A stretch of 6,782 nucleotides of DNA from an uncultured Pseudomonadota bacterium (GTDB lineage Bacteria > Pseudomonadota > Alphaproteobacteria > RF32 > CAG-239), in NCBI GenBank assembly GCA_902767055.1, contig CACXFX010000121.1:1-6782 (forward strand). Direction: 5' to 3'. This document shows, piece after piece, positions 6,292-6,782 of this stretch. Position 1 is the first letter of the stretch; the number at the start of each line of letters is the position of its first letter. The translations under genes and the position numbers were made by a program. The notes below the pieces were generated by a model. The model was not told the origin of the DNA. It saw only the letters and a list, made by a program, of their open reading frames with translations, and did no database searches.

Positions 6292-6322
6292 TGACGCTTT
6301 TTTGCCGGCCTAAAGGCCGTCA
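6292..6322. repeat. Hairpin CGGCC-TAAA-GGCCG with outer TGAC/GTCA
   Basis: CGGCC (6306-6310) and GGCCG (6315-6319) form a tight stem on a TAAA loop. TGAC (6292-6295) and GTCA (6319-6322) can pair further out only in competition with the last stem pair. The T-run lies before the stem on this strand (6298-6303). Read leftward the order is stem then a run of A, so it does not work as an intrinsic terminator on the minus strand either. Confidence 0.35.
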
Positions 6323-6395
6323 CCAGACAAAACGCGCGAGATGACATAAAAAATGGGCATATAATTGTTATTTTTTTAGCGTATAATAATATATG

Positions 6396-6424
6396 TTGAC
6401 AAAAGGTGTGATATAAAGTAACAT
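6396..6424 (+). promoter_or_regulatory. Sigma-70-type promoter of the small membrane-protein ORF
   Basis: A consensus TTGACA (6396-6401) and TAACAT (6419-6424) are 17 bases apart. A TATAAA at 6412-6417 is too close to serve this -35 box. Transcription would start near 6431, about 34 bases before the ATG of the 44-codon ORF. Confidence 0.5.
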
Positions 6425-6464
6425 CGCCCTAATCTTTAATAAACTTATGTTTTAATTTTTTTGT

Positions 6465-6599
6465 ATGGTTATATTTTTAATTGTGTTGGCCGTCATAGTG
6501 ACTCCCTTCACCATTGCGATGATTTTTTTGAAAAAGCGAATCAAGGCTTTTTGTGGTTTAACGCATTTTTGTTGTGGCATTAGTGCCCACGCAAAGTGA
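6465..6599 (+). CDS. Predicted 44-residue single-pass membrane microprotein, unknown function
   Basis: I do not recognise this protein. The short ORF encodes an uninterrupted hydrophobic segment, MVIFLIVLAVIVTPFTIAMIFL (residues 1-22), followed by the basic stretch KKRIK. It ends in a short tail with three cysteines (C29, C35, C36) and CGISAHAK at the end. The positive charges after the helix predict an N-out, C-in orientation by the positive-inside rule. Support for a real gene is contextual: a good promoter about 40 bases upstream and a terminator-like hairpin starting six bases after the stop. Against it, no Shine-Dalgarno sequence precedes the ATG (the leader is T-rich), and a hydrophobic reading can arise by chance in T-rich DNA. 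The transcript could instead be a noncoding RNA of about 200 bases. Confidence 0.4.
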   Translation: MVIFLIVLAVIVTPFTIAMIFLKKRIKAFCGLTHFCCGISAHAK

Positions 6600-6604
6600 T
6601 TTTT

Positions 6605-6648
6605 AAGGCTCCTCGATTTAAAAAAAAAGAGGGGTCTTATTTTATTTT
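6605..6648 (+). terminator. Probable terminator of the small-ORF transcript
   Basis: AAGGCTCCTC (6605-6614) can pair with GAGGGGTCTT (6629-6638), including two G-T pairs, around a 14-base A-rich loop. TATTTTATTTT follows. The large loop and interrupted T tract make it weaker than the terminator at 3769-3807. Confidence 0.45.
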
Positions 6649-6661
6649 AAGTAAAAAATAT

Positions 6662-6690
6662 TTGACAAGTTTGTTTGGATATGCCATAAT
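6662..6690 (+). promoter_or_regulatory. Sigma-70-type promoter at the right end, target outside the window
   Basis: TTGACA (6662-6667) and CATAAT (6685-6690) are 17 bases apart. Transcription would start near 6697. The transcribed 86 bases contain no ORF of useful length and can fold: TGCTC (6727-6731) with GAGCA (6743-6747), or AGAGC (6735-6739) with GCTCT (6755-6759). The product is an untranslated leader or the start of an RNA gene beyond the window. Confidence 0.5.
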
Positions 6691-6782
6691 TATGGTTGAA
6701 CGGAAAAAAGTGATTTTTCTGTTAAGTGCTCAATAGAGCGCGGAGCATTGAAGAGCTCTTTATTGTAAGTGATGCCTTAAAA

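Noticed and set aside
6095..6313. Rightward 72-codon ORF containing SEPPPSRGRIH
   Set aside because: The PPPSRGR part is the translated CCTCCCCC/GGGGGAGG hairpin; there is no supporting promoter or Shine-Dalgarno site.
5871..6320. CRISPR-like array
   Set aside because: The repeats are palindromic, differ in length and type, and show no regular repeat-spacer periodicity.
6692..6736. 14-codon ORF (ATG to TAG) as a leader peptide
   Set aside because: The predicted transcript start near 6697 falls after its ATG, and no run of one regulated amino acid is present.

Overview
The window reads as a stretch of an AT-rich alphaproteobacterial chromosome. The best evidence is the ribosomal protein S13, S11 and RNA polymerase alpha sequences, which carry alphaproteobacterial signatures: alpha begins [12 protein letters not shown], and S13 has the block [30 protein letters not shown] (residues 73-101). 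The prepilin-like protein at the left edge, with the core VEMLGVLAIIGVLS, is a type I associate with uncultured, often gut-associated Alphaproteobacteria. That lineage guess is inference from memory, not a search.

Left part (1-2788): the 3' portion of a type IV pilin/pseudopilin-like gene runs rightward. It converges, with only 4 bases between stop codons, on a leftward 719-codon gene for a fused lysophospholipid acyltransferase / acyl-ACP synthetase (Aas type). A 198-base divergent intergenic region (2789-2986) holds a promoter for each side and a small inverted repeat. It separates aas from a 258-codon gene for a divergent TrpF-like (beta/alpha)8-barrel protein, which has its own promoter and a clear intrinsic terminator.

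Centre (3878-5845): a strong promoter drives rpsM-rpsK-rpoA, which encode S13, S11 and RNA polymerase alpha. The three genes use three different start codons (TTG, ATG, GTG). A strong hairpin followed by a T-rich stretch lies between rpsK and rpoA and could act as an attenuator. The usual alphaproteobacterial neighbours are missing: no secY or adk upstream, and no rplQ in the 937 bases downstream.

Right part (5843-6782): no long gene is convincing here. About 480 bases are packed with palindromic repeats. The first is a MITE-like 112-base imperfect palindrome with perfect 13-base terminal inverted repeats, flanked by TA, and it starts exactly at the rpoA stop codon. A degenerate tandem copy follows, then several C/G-rich hairpins. 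After these comes a compact unit made of a promoter, a 44-codon ORF for a probable single-pass membrane microprotein and a terminator-like hairpin. The last 120 bases hold another good promoter and the start of a foldable leader whose gene lies outside the window.
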